Shown piece by piece: positions 31,965 to 39,604 of a DNA stretch of 64,000 bases. The DNA comes from a virus, in IMG/VR virus record IMGVR_UViG_3300027908_000023, positions 34,537 through 98,536 of that record; one strand, 5' to 3'. The notes beneath the pieces are model-generated. The model had not been told where the DNA came from and ran no database searches. It was given only the letters and a program-made list of their open reading frames with translations. Position 1 is the first letter of the stretch. Each line of letters opens with the position of its first letter. A program made the position numbers and the translations under genes.

Positions 31965-32545
31965 GGCCTCTTCCTCCACGTCGCCGTCAGTTCCCCATCC
32001 TCATCCGCGCCGTGCCCGTCGATGCGCCATAGTTGTTTTTCGCGCCATCTTCCCCTGACCTCCACACCCCACGCCGTCATGTCAACGTCGTCGCCATCCT
32101 CAAGAGTGCATTCCGCGACGATGAGTGTTCCCAGCACCAATGACCAGTTGCCGAACCATTGTTCTCCCTCATACCAGCAACTCCACCGCGAGTCATCGTG
32201 GAACTCACACGTACAGGGAACGCCATCCCACACCAGATCCCATCTGCCGACAATCGCCTTGTCGGTCACGGCTGGCCTTGATCGCGGAAACGGGATCGGC
32301 GCACCGAACGCACCGCCGAGATTGAGCAGGAACGCCAGGCAAACGATCAGCGCGATGATCGCTGCCGTGAGCATCACGATGCAACCGCTATCAGGCGACG
32401 GCACGGTTGGAGTTTCATGGGGCGCTGCGAACAGCTTCGGATCGCACCTTCGGCAGATCCACAACAGGGAACATTGGCGCTGGCTGATGTCCTGCAAGAA
32501 GCAGGTGACACCACAACGCGAGCAGCGGTGAGTTTGCGCGATCAT
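31961..32545 (-). CDS. Zn-finger, single-TM protein with beta-rich tail
   Basis: 194 aa. N-terminal zinc ribbon (CSRCG, CRRCD), then a membrane helix (LTAAIIALIVCLAFLLNLGG), then a C-terminal beta-rich domain with several Trp residues (GRWDLVWDGVP, WFGNWSLVLGTLIV) that looks like an extracytoplasmic lipocalin-like barrel. Such topology could give a cell-surface or envelope protein. Name and role unknown. Confidence 0.6.
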   Translation of the reverse strand: MIAQTHRCSRCGVTCFLQDISQRQCSLLWICRRCDPKLFAAPHETPTVPSPDSGCIVMLTAAIIALIVCLAFLLNLGGAFGAPIPFPRSRPAVTDKAIVGRWDLVWDGVPCTCEFHDDSRWSCWYEGEQWFGNWSLVLGTLIVAECTLEDGDDVDMTAWGVEVRGRWREKQLWRIDGHGADEDGELTATWRKRP

Positions 32546-32727
32546 GCAATCACCACTTTCTTTTCCGGCGCGGCTGGCTTAATGGTTGCGCCGGCTGGCA
32601 AGCGCTTGAGTTTCAGGTCATGCTTGATCATCGCTCTTGCCTCGCCACGGGTGTGAGCCTCCGCGCTGTAGCGTTTGGTGCGCTTGGCCGTGGCATCGTA
32701 GAAATAGAAGTCGAACTTCTTGATCAT
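32542..32727 (-). CDS. hypothetical basic protein, 61 aa
   Basis: Small beta-alpha-beta protein (FDFYFYDATAKRTKRYSAEA, ARAMIKHDLKLKRLPAG). Overlaps both neighbours by ATGA. Unknown function. Confidence 0.65.
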   Translation of the reverse strand: MIKKFDFYFYDATAKRTKRYSAEAHTRGEARAMIKHDLKLKRLPAGATIKPAAPEKKVVIA

Positions 32728-32924
32728 GTCTGTTCCTCCAACCCATCGAAAAGGTCCACCTTGCGCCGTTGTTCCGGCGTGGTTGTTTCCTGGCGTTGCC
32801 GCTTGGCGTAGGCTTCCTTGGCGATCCCGAGGCAGACCTTGCAGAGCAAGTTACCTCCATAGAGCGTCAGCGCTTCGGAGTCGCGATGGCAACCTTCTCC
32901 GGCACACTTCTGTTTGTCAGGCAT
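32724..32924 (-). CDS. Zn-finger protein, 66 aa
   Basis: CAGEGCH and CKVCLG form a likely zinc-binding site; a basic, Gln/Arg-rich tail follows. ATG 32924 with GGGAGAAACCACC upstream. Unknown function. Confidence 0.6.
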   Translation of the reverse strand: MPDKQKCAGEGCHRDSEALTLYGGNLLCKVCLGIAKEAYAKRQRQETTTPEQRRKVDLFDGLEEQT

Positions 32925-32991
32925 GGTGGTTTCTCCCGTGAGCGTCTTCATCATTTTCGGCAGAAGTGTTGGCGGAAATCAAGAGCAATCG

Positions 32992-33261
32992 TCAATTGCC
33001 ATTGCCAGAATCCTCCACCGGAACCGTCAGGACGCGAATCTTCAACCATTCGCGAACGCGCTCGCGATCTCCCCAGCAGTTCCGAGGAAGGTTGCTCCAG
33101 ATCCACTTGACGATGTTCGGCAGTGCCACGATGTTATTATCGTCCGCACGGCCAACAGCGTCGAACAGATCGTTACTCAGCACGGCAGCGAGAAAGCTGC
33201 CGGTCGGAACATGGTTAGCGGCGTAGCGCTCCAGGGATGCTTGGATGTCGCGTGGGATCAT
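32992..33261 (-). CDS. hypothetical protein, 89 aa
   Basis: Helical (MIPRDIQASLERYAANHVP, IVKWIWSNLPRNCWGDR). Overlaps its upstream neighbour by ATGA. No family recognised. Confidence 0.6.
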   Translation of the reverse strand: MIPRDIQASLERYAANHVPTGSFLAAVLSNDLFDAVGRADDNNIVALPNIVKWIWSNLPRNCWGDRERVREWLKIRVLTVPVEDSGNGN

Positions 33262-33809
33262 GTTGATTGCTTCTCCTTGAGTTTCGTGTGCCTCTCAGCC
33301 AAGTAATCCGCCAGTTCCCAGAGTCGGCGTTGGAAGTATTGTCTTGGCGTTTCTGGCTTCTGGGTTTTCTTTTTCCTCCTGTCGAAGAAGATTACCTTTT
33401 CCCGCCGGATGAATCCTGTGTCCGTGTCCAGGACATTTCGGTAAACCTCTTTCTCCTGTCTTGGCAAGCGCTGCCAGATTGCCACCAGCTTCCAATCTCG
33501 CCATTGTGCCCCATCATTGGCACCTTCAGTCAGCACGTATAGCCGCAGCGTCCTCATCCCGGTCGTTGGCTTCAACCACACTCGTTGCCCATCCGGCAAG
33601 ACGATCCCATCCGTGTTATAGTTCACCAAATTCCCGGAATATCCAAAGCCAAGATCAAGCGCCTGAGCGAGCCAACCACGCATCCGCCACTTGGCGGATT
33701 CCAGTTCCTCGCCGCGATCTTCGTACCAGTCGGCGCGCACCAGCCAGGCAAGCGGATCGTCGCTCGGCTCGAAGGGATCAACGATCTTGTGGCCAGGGGT
33801 CTTTGGCAT
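33258..33809 (-). CDS. hypothetical protein with LVRADWYEDRG motif
   Basis: 183 aa from ATG 33809. The segment LAWLVRADWYEDRGEELESA resembles the repeat-companion (TIGR02996) motif of many large-genome bacteria, although the fit is partial. The C-terminal half is basic. Overlaps the upstream gene by 32 nt. Confidence 0.55.
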   Translation of the reverse strand: MPKTPGHKIVDPFEPSDDPLAWLVRADWYEDRGEELESAKWRMRGWLAQALDLGFGYSGNLVNYNTDGIVLPDGQRVWLKPTTGMRTLRLYVLTEGANDGAQWRDWKLVAIWQRLPRQEKEVYRNVLDTDTGFIRREKVIFFDRRKKKTQKPETPRQYFQRRLWELADYLAERHTKLKEKQST

Positions 33810-34008
33810 CGCGGTATTCCTTGCACTCGCATCCATCCACGTCGCACGGTTCAGGATTAAAGCCATAGTGTTTGCGGCATGGATGCCCACAGACACAAAG
33901 GATCTCGCACTCGCCTGGCTCTCCCCAATGTCGGCAGAACGGCCCACTGTCCCATTCTTCGCGCTCCGGGTCGGCGCCAAGGTCAACTTCATCGTCGTCA
34001 ACAGACAT
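33778..34008 (-). CDS. Cys-rich Zn-binding protein, 76 aa
   Basis: Eight Cys and two His in CVCGHPCRKHYG and CDVDGCECKEY, with an acidic N-terminus. A compact zinc-binding fold is likely. Preceded by GGAGTAACGATT and ATG 34008. Confidence 0.6.
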   Translation of the reverse strand: MSVDDDEVDLGADPEREEWDSGPFCRHWGEPGECEILCVCGHPCRKHYGFNPEPCDVDGCECKEYRDAKDPWPQDR

Positions 34009-34024
34009 AATCGTTACTCCCCTC

Positions 34025-34432
34025 TCATCGTAGATACTCCGGCAGCGCCGCGTAGGCGGCCTCATATTTCGCCTGGCATTCCTCGCACTTCTTGAGTGGT
34101 TGGTGACAGCGCCACTGCGAGCACCACAAACAGGTATAATGCGCCTCTCCAGGCTGGCGCTCCACAGGCATCACCCAACGGTTAGCGATCGCGACCGTCA
34201 TCTTGCTGCCAGCCTCTTCCGCCATCTCGCCGCGCTGCTCAGTCTCTGCCGGCGTTCCACCGGCGACTTTTTCAACCGGTGTCAATAATCCAAGCACTCG
34301 CAGAACGGATCGCACCGACAGCAGCGACACGCCAAGTTCCCGGGCGATTTGCTTTTCGCCCATGCCATCGTGATGCAGACATTGGATGGCTTCGCGCCGG
34401 TCGTGGATCATCTGCCAGAACTGTTTGCTCAT
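34025..34432 (-). CDS. HTH and Zn-ribbon DNA-binding protein
   Basis: 135 aa. A homeodomain-like HTH at 20-45 (GMGEKQIARELGVSLLSVRS) is followed by a linker and a C-terminal ribbon (CLWCSQWRCHQ, CEECQAKY). A sequence-specific DNA-binding protein is likely. Overlaps the upstream gene by ATGA. Confidence 0.7.
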   Translation of the reverse strand: MSKQFWQMIHDRREAIQCLHHDGMGEKQIARELGVSLLSVRSVLRVLGLLTPVEKVAGGTPAETEQRGEMAEEAGSKMTVAIANRWVMPVERQPGEAHYTCLWCSQWRCHQPLKKCEECQAKYEAAYAALPEYLR

Positions 34433-35223
34433 GCTGCCTCCATGCCAGACCTTGCCTTGTCCAGCACATCACGGATTTTCTTGACCTTGATCCTGGCAAA
34501 TTCGGCCATCGCCTCGCGGCCATCTTCGGCCGTGACGCCCATCTCCTTCATCAGGATGATGGGAGCCTGTTCGAGCTTCTGAGAAATCTCGAAAAGCTCT
34601 TCCTGCAACCCGGCTCGCTCTTTCCTCTCTGCCCGGTCCTCGATGATGTCCTGGCGCGTGATCGTGTAGCGCTTCTTGATCTTGCGGTTGCCGATTTCGT
34701 AGCCGTCCTTGTTAAGTTGGCGATCCTTGTACGAACAGGCGACAAGCGAACAACCGTCGTCGTTGAACGATGTCACTTCCACCTTCTCGCCATGCCAGGT
34801 GAACTTGGCTCCGACGTGGAGGCGCTCCTTGGATTGTTTGCCACGATCACCGTGGGTGTGCCTGCCGCCGTAGTAACTGACAACCTCAACCTCGTCGGCG
34901 ATGAACGGCTCTCTGGGTTTGTATTCTTCGTATGCCTTGATGGCCGAAGTGTTGGCCTGACGGATCGCGTAAGCATACACCCACTCATCTGAGGAAGACA
35001 TCCAGTAACCGCCGCGAAACTCGCGGCAGACGGCGCGGAGGTCATCCGGCGTGAAGGGGAAGCCGGAACCGATGGCCAGTTGTAGCGCGTTGTGCATGGC
35101 ATGGTTTAAGCGCTCCCAGCTATGCCCGGTGCCCGTGTTGGCCTGGCGAAAGACCAGAGCAAGCATGGCATGGACGGGTGACTCGGGCGGTTCAACGGGT
35201 TTTTTCGTCATCTCTTTCTCCAT
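34429..35223 (-). CDS. hypothetical protein, 264 aa
   Basis: N-terminal helical domain (LERLNHAMHNALQLAIG-like) with DDLRAVCREFRGG, a beta-rich middle (VGAKFTWHGEKVEVTSFND) and a helical C-terminus. No known family. The alternative TTG/ATG starts at 35223-35226 hardly change the length. Overlaps the interrupted gene upstream. Confidence 0.6.
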   Translation of the reverse strand: MEKEMTKKPVEPPESPVHAMLALVFRQANTGTGHSWERLNHAMHNALQLAIGSGFPFTPDDLRAVCREFRGGYWMSSSDEWVYAYAIRQANTSAIKAYEEYKPREPFIADEVEVVSYYGGRHTHGDRGKQSKERLHVGAKFTWHGEKVEVTSFNDDGCSLVACSYKDRQLNKDGYEIGNRKIKKRYTITRQDIIEDRAERKERAGLQEELFEISQKLEQAPIILMKEMGVTAEDGREAMAEFARIKVKKIRDVLDKARSGMEAA

Positions 35224-35525
35224 CAAAAACTAATGTATTCCTTCTCTGGATCACCACCCGGCCGACGCCGACCGGTGTGGGGATCTCGCATCCAACCTTG
35301 CGGCTCGCCATCACCGGACCAGTCGTTCAAGGCAGCGACCGCTGCCTCAATGGTGTCGTATCAGTATTCGGTTTCTGAATAACCTACCCCACGGCCAACG
35401 CTAAGCCGCGCCCGTCCATAGGTCAGGCCATAGACGATGGCAATTTTACCATCAGGAAAGAGCCGTACTGCCAGATAGCCGAACCACTCGGGATGTGCCA
35501 TAACGTCTTCAAGTGTCGGTTTCAT
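35223..35525 (-). pseudogene. conserved small phage gene with in-frame TGA
   Basis: ATG 35525 opens 54 codons (LEDVMAHPEWFGYLAVRLF..., ending YSETEY), then TGA at 35361-35363, then 45 more codons in the same frame (YDTIEAAVAALNDWSGDGEP..., ending EYISF) to a real stop. The two halves read as one protein, and the second half has no start codon of its own near the TGA. A nonsense mutation or readthrough explains this. Recoding of the whole genome is excluded, since TGA ends many other genes. Confidence 0.65.
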
Positions 35526-35817
35526 GGTTGGCGTCATCTATAGGTTTGATCTTTCCACACTCCATCATGCTCAACTCGCTCGGAAGCATACCTCTCCGCG
35601 CTGCCTCAGCGCGCAGTGTGCGGTTAGCCTTGAGGCGTCGCGCCCGCATCCTCCGTCCCGCCTCGATCCAGGGGAACATCTCATCTGGCACTCGTCCCGA
35701 ACCTTCGCAGCGCGAACAATGCAGCGGGACGTTGACGGCACCCTTGCCATCGGCATAGCGAACGTGGTTCGCTACAGAGATACCGGAGCCACGGCAATCA
35801 GGACACGGTACGGGCAT
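35509..35817 (-). CDS. Zn-finger and HTH protein, 102 aa
   Basis: A DnaJ-like zinc finger (CPDCRGSG...CSRCEGSG) is followed by a XRE-like helix pair (LKANRTLRAEAARRGMLPSE, LSMMECGKIKP). This layout fits a small DNA-binding regulator. ATG 35817 overlaps the upstream gene by 20 nt, and its end overlaps the interrupted gene by 17 nt. Confidence 0.65.
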   Translation of the reverse strand: MPVPCPDCRGSGISVANHVRYADGKGAVNVPLHCSRCEGSGRVPDEMFPWIEAGRRMRARRLKANRTLRAEAARRGMLPSELSMMECGKIKPIDDANHETDT

Positions 35818-35995
35818 TCTTCTTCTCCGCTCTTGCTTTGCTGCACTTCTCGCAATAATCATTGACGCTTCCATGTGTGTGCGTCCAGCCTTGTTTCTTC
35901 ATAGCACGGCGCATGAGCAAAATGGCATCGCGCTCGTTGCGGCGTATATCACCGAGAACGCCGCACTGGTTGCAAAGAATAGAAACCCTGATCAT
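35798..35995 (-). CDS. Zn-ribbon protein, 65 aa
   Basis: CNQCG and CEKCSK flank an Arg-rich helix (RRNERDAILLMRRAMKKQG). Typical small phage zinc protein. ATG 35995 overlaps the upstream stop (ATGA). Confidence 0.65.
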   Translation of the reverse strand: MIRVSILCNQCGVLGDIRRNERDAILLMRRAMKKQGWTHTHGSVNDYCEKCSKARAEKKNARTVS

Positions 35996-36165
35996 CGTCT
36001 TCTCTCCATTGCCGGCGAAATCTTGTCTTCCCAGGTTTCATCGCCGTTACTCCAGCCAACGCGATACTTGCCGTCCTTGATCTCAAGGATAATGCCGACA
36101 AGGCTCTCCCCGTCCTCGATGATGGTGTAGCTGTCATCGACCTGCCAGTCACGCTCTTGGCTCAT
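35992..36165 (-). CDS. 57-aa protein
   Basis: ORF from ATG 36165 (MSQERDWQVDDSYTIIEDG...). Beta-rich middle (YRVGWSNGDETWEDKI). It overlaps both neighbours with ATGA, so all bases 35992-36317 are used, and the frame has the same codon style as its neighbours. Too short for a length-filtered annotation. Function unknown. Confidence 0.65.
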   Translation of the reverse strand: MSQERDWQVDDSYTIIEDGESLVGIILEIKDGKYRVGWSNGDETWEDKISPAMERRR

Positions 36166-36317
36166 CTTGATTTCTCCACAGGACGAATGGTCACATTCTC
36201 GCCATCACCACCGGTGACACGCCACATCTTCATCATCTCGATCAACCCGGCCGCTTGATGGACTTCACCGGGTTCCGCGTAAGGTCCGGGCAAGAGGATG
36301 ACTTCGTTGCTCGTCAT
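36162..36317 (-). CDS. 51-aa protein
   Basis: ORF from ATG 36317 (MTSNEVILLPGPYAEPGEV...) to TGA 36162, overlapping the next gene by ATGA. The middle is helical (HQAAGLIEMMKMWRVTGGDG). Function unknown. Confidence 0.6.
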   Translation of the reverse strand: MTSNEVILLPGPYAEPGEVHQAAGLIEMMKMWRVTGGDGENVTIRPVEKSR

Positions 36318-36329
36318 GGCTCATGCTCA

Positions 36330-36542
36330 TTACCAGTCAATAACTTGCCCGGTCTGTTCATCGACGTTCCACGCACGCCGACTTCCCTTGCGATAGCGAT
36401 GGACGATCTCATAGAAGTTGTTCTCGGGCCTGTCAGGATCGGGAATGTAGTTCACCGTCCACTTGCCGCGTCCTATTCGCGGATGCAGCCTCCGAACGGC
36501 AGCCAGAGCTTCCTCTGGGGTTCGTATCGCCACGGTTGTCAT
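36330..36542 (-). CDS. hypothetical protein, 70 aa
   Basis: Starts MTTVAIRTPEEALAAVRRLH and ends RAWNVDEQTGQVIDW, a helix followed by strands. ATG overlap with the upstream gene. Unknown. Confidence 0.6.
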   Translation of the reverse strand: MTTVAIRTPEEALAAVRRLHPRIGRGKWTVNYIPDPDRPENNFYEIVHRYRKGSRRAWNVDEQTGQVIDW

Positions 36543-36778
36543 CGGCCGAACCTCATCTTGAGCGAATCACGAAACGAAGGATCGTCAGTCCGCACACGGC
36601 AATCAACGGCCAGGCACCTGATCGCCTTCCGCGCCTTGGCATGGACTCGGTGCATGTACGAGCCACCTTGCCCATGCGCCCCTGATCCGGTCGCGGCGGC
36701 GGCCAAGATGATCGCGTCAATCATCTTGAAGAAGCAGTCGGTTACATCGCCTGTCGTAAACTCATCAATGTTGGCCAT
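36539..36778 (-). CDS. hypothetical protein, 79 aa
   Basis: N-terminal helix (DVTDCFFKMIDAIILAAAA), Gly-rich turn, basic helix. Start ATG 36778, 43 nt below the promoter-like element at 36821-36846. Unknown. Confidence 0.55.
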   Translation of the reverse strand: MANIDEFTTGDVTDCFFKMIDAIILAAAATGSGAHGQGGSYMHRVHAKARKAIRCLAVDCRVRTDDPSFRDSLKMRFGR

Positions 36779-36818
36779 CTTTTCGTCTCCTCTTTCTTTT
36801 GGCAACCTTCTCATGGTC

Positions 36819-37145
36819 TTATTCGCGAACCTGCATGGCAGATTTCATCTCGCTCGCCATTTTTTCGACGGGCATCAGTTTCAGGCAGCCACCCATGCAG
36901 CATATCTCACATGCGGCCAGCACGCCCCAGGCCGCGAGCCGGTTGGTGATGCGCCGATTGCCGTTGTCTTGGTTGGTGCGCCCTGGAAAAATCTCCGTGA
37001 TCGGCACCCAACGGCCGTCACCATTTGGGCTGGTGGTATTACTGACACCGGAATCGCCAGCGTTCTTGCCCAGGTAGCGACTGAGGAAGTCGAGGACTTC
37101 CACCTGCCGTGATGACAGGCGATGATTGTTGATCGTGGTGGACAT
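36819..37145 (-). CDS. helix-turn-helix-like protein, 108 aa
   Basis: Winged-helix character: SSRQVEVLDFLSRYLGK, TEIFPGRTNQDNGNRRITNR and LAAWGVLAACEICCMGGCLK. A DNA-binding wHTH with extra cysteines is likely. ATG 37145, 10 nt after the preceding stop. Confidence 0.6.
   Translation of the reverse strand: MSTTINNHRLSSRQVEVLDFLSRYLGKNAGDSGVSNTTSPNGDGRWVPITEIFPGRTNQDNGNRRITNRLAAWGVLAACEICCMGGCLKLMPVEKMASEMKSAMQVRE
36821..36846 (-). promoter_or_regulatory. phage promoter-like element, copy 18
   Basis: GAAAT, 15 nt, GCGAATAAGACCATGAGA. It sits in the last codons of the gene at 36819-37145, whose TAA stop is within GAATAA. Confidence 0.5.
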
Positions 37146-37155
37146 GGATGACCTC

Positions 37156-37371
37156 CTAACTGATGGCCGCACTGAGTTGTTCGATCACGATACGGAACGC
37201 TCTGGCCTCGCCTTCATGATAAGCGCCAAGCACTTTGCTGAGTCCTTGCACGGCATTATACTCTGCTGATCTCTGGCTGATCTCCAGCCTCTCCAGCAGG
37301 GCACGAACACGATCCAGACGCAGAGAATCGCGGGCGGCTTCGTCGGTTATGGTCGGTGTGATGGCATTCAT
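37156..37371 (-). CDS. hypothetical coiled-coil protein, 71 aa
   Basis: All-helical (LRLDRVRALLERLEISQRSA). Overlaps the upstream gene by ATGA. Unknown. Confidence 0.6.
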   Translation of the reverse strand: MNAITPTITDEAARDSLRLDRVRALLERLEISQRSAEYNAVQGLSKVLGAYHEGEARAFRIVIEQLSAAIS

Positions 37372-37598
37372 GTTTTCTCCCTCTTACCGTGGATCATCTC
37401 ACCGATGACACCATAGAGTTTCTCGCTGACTTCCCTTACCAGCCGCGCGCGAATGATGAAGTCTTCACCGCTGCTCTCGACCGGCTCAACGGCGATCACG
37501 CCCTTGATCATCCGGATGGCGTTGAGCATTGACTCCGCATCGTCCTCGCGGATGTCCTGCGTGAAGGCGACCGTGCAGCCTTTGAAACGTGTGGTCAT
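37368..37598 (-). CDS. hypothetical protein, 76 aa
   Basis: Beta-alpha-beta pattern (GCTVAFTQDIREDDAESMLN, MIKGVIAVEPVES). May be a ferredoxin-like fold. Unknown function. Confidence 0.6.
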   Translation of the reverse strand: MTTRFKGCTVAFTQDIREDDAESMLNAIRMIKGVIAVEPVESSGEDFIIRARLVREVSEKLYGVIGEMIHGKREKT

Positions 37599-37608
37599 TC
37601 GGTTCCCC

Positions 37609-37824
37609 CTAGTCGTATTCTGGATCAAGCTGCTTGCCGCAGTTACAACATTTGTAATCATCGCAGTCGTAGGACGGATGCTCGTCGTCGTAGCAGAAGC
37701 AGTTGCCGCGCCCATCAGGCCCATCGCCTCTATCTCCGAAGACGCGCTTGGCGAGATCCTCTGGAGGCATGCAGGTCTTGCAGAAATCGTAAGGGTCGCT
37801 TCGGCTGTCGCGGATTCTTGGCAT
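37609..37824 (-). CDS. Cys-rich Zn-binding protein, 71 aa
   Basis: CKTC, CFCYDDE, CDDYKCCNCGKQ: at least eight Cys, likely two zinc sites. Acidic. Preceded by the promoter-like element 37866-37891. Confidence 0.6.
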   Translation of the reverse strand: MPRIRDSRSDPYDFCKTCMPPEDLAKRVFGDRGDGPDGRGNCFCYDDEHPSYDCDDYKCCNCGKQLDPEYD

Positions 37825-37865
37825 TGGTGATTCTCCCAAAGTCTTGTTTGGCATAACAACAAGAT

Positions 37866-37891
37866 ATTCGCTCGCCATCAGTCGCCATTTC
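37866..37891 (-). promoter_or_regulatory. phage promoter-like element, copy 19
   Basis: GAAAT, 15 nt, GCGAATATC, 42 nt upstream of ATG 37824. The A-rich GAGAAAATAATG block precedes it. Confidence 0.55.
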
Positions 37892-37892
37892 A

Positions 37893-38159
37893 TTATTTTC
37901 TCGCTTTCGCCTTCGTCGTGATTGGCACCACGCGACAGGTGCCGCGCTCCACGTCGAATTCCAGCGCCACCGCATCGTCGCCACCCCGGCCGCGTTCGAC
38001 GAAACCGTGGACAAACCTGACGAACTTCGCCTCCAGGCGCGTGAAGCGCGTTGCTCGATCCTCTTCATCCAGGCTGATACCGTCGAGCCTTTCGGCAATA
38101 GACTCCCTGATGCCACGGCGGATGGAATCCTTACCGTCCAGTCGAAGTGTGAATCTCAT
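37893..38159 (-). CDS. hypothetical protein, 88 aa
   Basis: MRFTLRLDGKDSIRRGIRES and later EFDVERGTCRVVPITTKAK: strand, helix, strand. Unknown family. 15 nt after the excisionase-like gene. Confidence 0.6.
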   Translation of the reverse strand: MRFTLRLDGKDSIRRGIRESIAERLDGISLDEEDRATRFTRLEAKFVRFVHGFVERGRGGDDAVALEFDVERGTCRVVPITTKAKARK

Positions 38160-38174
38160 CGCATTAACCTCCTG

Positions 38175-38402
38175 TCACTCCAGATACCCCGCTGCCCGCA
38201 ACGCCTCTTCCACGGTTGATACGTCAGTTTCCATGACGACCCGCCAGGAGCCGACCCGTCGCGCTGCCGGCAACAAGCCGCGCTCGTAGAGCCTACGGAT
38301 CTTCCACACCGGCACACCCAGACGCCGGCCCAGATCGCCCAACGTCAGATAGGAGCCAGCGCCGGCCGGTTGGGGCTTGCTTGTGGAAGATCGGCGGGAC
38401 AT
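38175..38402 (-). CDS. MerR/excisionase-like HTH regulator
   Basis: 75 aa. Winged-helix motif SYLTLGDLGRRLGVPVWKIR followed by RRLYERGLLPAARRVGSWRV, the pattern of excisionase or MerR-type DNA-binding domains. Effector domain is absent. It has a perfect TTGACA promoter and a palindromic operator that would overlap its leader, so autoregulation is likely. It begins the large operon that runs downstream. Confidence 0.75.
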   Translation of the reverse strand: MSRRSSTSKPQPAGAGSYLTLGDLGRRLGVPVWKIRRLYERGLLPAARRVGSWRVVMETDVSTVEEALRAAGYLE

Positions 38403-38412
38403 GGATCGCTCC

Positions 38413-38463
38413 GTTAGTTTGCTTACTAACTGCCATGATAGGAAGGAGTCCGGATCGTGTCAA
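38413..38463 (-). promoter_or_regulatory. sigma70-type promoter and operator of the HTH gene
   Basis: Minus strand TTGACA (38458-38463), 17 bp, TATCAT (38435-38440). Inverted repeat GTTAGT (38413-38418) and ACTAAC (38425-38430) lies just after the -10. Confidence 0.65.
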
Positions 38464-38492
38464 GAGGGAATTCTGGAATTGTTCTGAGAGGA

Positions 38493-38909
38493 TCAGCCCC
38501 GGCAGTCGGCCAGCAGCTTCCTAGCTTCCTCGATGATAGGCACGATGGAAGAGGTTCTGTCCCAGGCCGCGACGAGATCCTTGAGAAGCGCTATGGCAAG
38601 GTATTCGGTGGTATGCTTGCGCAAAGGCAGAAGGCTATCCGGCAAACTTAGGTCATTGTCCACCATCACCTGGATGGCCTCTACCAGATCGTTGTGGAGG
38701 CGGTTGTTCTCAGACCCCAAATAGCGCACTCTGGTGTTGAGGCTGGTGATTTGCTTGGCCTGCGCTCTGATCTTCTCGTCGCGCTGAGCGACGATCTCCG
38801 GCGCGTGAGCGCGGAGGAATTCTTCTCTACCCTCTTGAGGACCGTAGGAGCAGCCGGGAAGATGGACGCGGTTGCCGGCTTCATGACATTCTGGGCATTT
38901 GCGGCTCAT
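38493..38909 (-). CDS. hypothetical Zn-finger coiled-coil protein
   Basis: 138 aa. N-terminal ribbon (CPECHEAG, LPGCSYG), then a coiled coil (KIRAQAKQITSLNTRVRYLG). Overlaps the upstream gene (ATGA). Unknown. Confidence 0.6.
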   Translation of the reverse strand: MSRKCPECHEAGNRVHLPGCSYGPQEGREEFLRAHAPEIVAQRDEKIRAQAKQITSLNTRVRYLGSENNRLHNDLVEAIQVMVDNDLSLPDSLLPLRKHTTEYLAIALLKDLVAAWDRTSSIVPIIEEARKLLADCRG

Positions 38910-39604
38910 GGGAGTTTTCCTTGCGTCTCAAGAAGTGCCAGCGCTCTTCGCAGCGCCAGGATGGCAGGATTCTTGGCGAGCGACTGTTCAACCCAGTGCG
39001 GCCGAAAATCTACTGTTGGCGGTCGTGGCGCTGTAGATTCCGAATCCAGATCATCCCAGGCTTCCGCAAGAGCGCCACGCTCAACATATGGCAGAGCCAG
39101 GTTGCAGACATCGCGGAGCGAGCATTCCAGTTCCTCAATTCGCCTTTGAGGGGAAATGTATTCGCGTCCCTGTTGACGTGCCTCAATGAATCGCTGGCAG
39201 TTCTCAATCGTCACCGCTGTATCGCTTGCCGGCCTGGTGTCGCCTTCAGGAAGCGCTGAATAAAGAATGCCGTCGTCCAAATGACATCGATCATCGCCGC
39301 GCTGATCGCGATGCCAACGGATGAGCCTCTCCAGTTCAATGAGTCGGCGGATCGCTGCCGGCCAGCCAATTTTCCATGCCGGAGAACGTACCGTCATCGT
39401 CGGCTCAAACTGCTCGCAATAGCGCAGGTCAGCCTGCCAGTCGCGCGGCACTTTTTCTCCTTCGCCAAGATAGCCTGTCCCCAAGCAAGAATCACATTTT
39501 CCGGCAGGCGCATCGTATTGTTCCGTGTTCAGGTTATACATGCCCGCCTCTTGCTGGCCGGTGCCACCGCAGCGTTCGCACTGGAAACGAATTAACCGTG
39601 TCAT
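38906..39604 (-). CDS. Zn-finger protein, 232 aa
   Basis: Start ATG 39604. The first 45 residues hold a DnaJ-like zinc finger (CERCGGTG...CDSCLGTG). The rest is helical with several Trp/His residues, unassigned. The TnpB element at 39605-40870 is inserted directly in front of its start, so its original promoter may be displaced. Confidence 0.65.
   Translation of the reverse strand: MTRLIRFQCERCGGTGQQEAGMYNLNTEQYDAPAGKCDSCLGTGYLGEGEKVPRDWQADLRYCEQFEPTMTVRSPAWKIGWPAAIRRLIELERLIRWHRDQRGDDRCHLDDGILYSALPEGDTRPASDTAVTIENCQRFIEARQQGREYISPQRRIEELECSLRDVCNLALPYVERGALAEAWDDLDSESTAPRPPTVDFRPHWVEQSLAKNPAILALRRALALLETQGKLP

Noticed and set aside
35361-35363. Genome-wide recoding of TGA as Trp
   Set aside because: TGA is the stop codon in many overlapping ATGA/GTGA junctions of real genes in this window; only one interrupted gene has an in-frame TGA.
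39160-39180. Additional promoter-like copy with ATTCGC at 39160
   Set aside because: The second box 15 bp away is absent and the site lies in the middle of a coding sequence.
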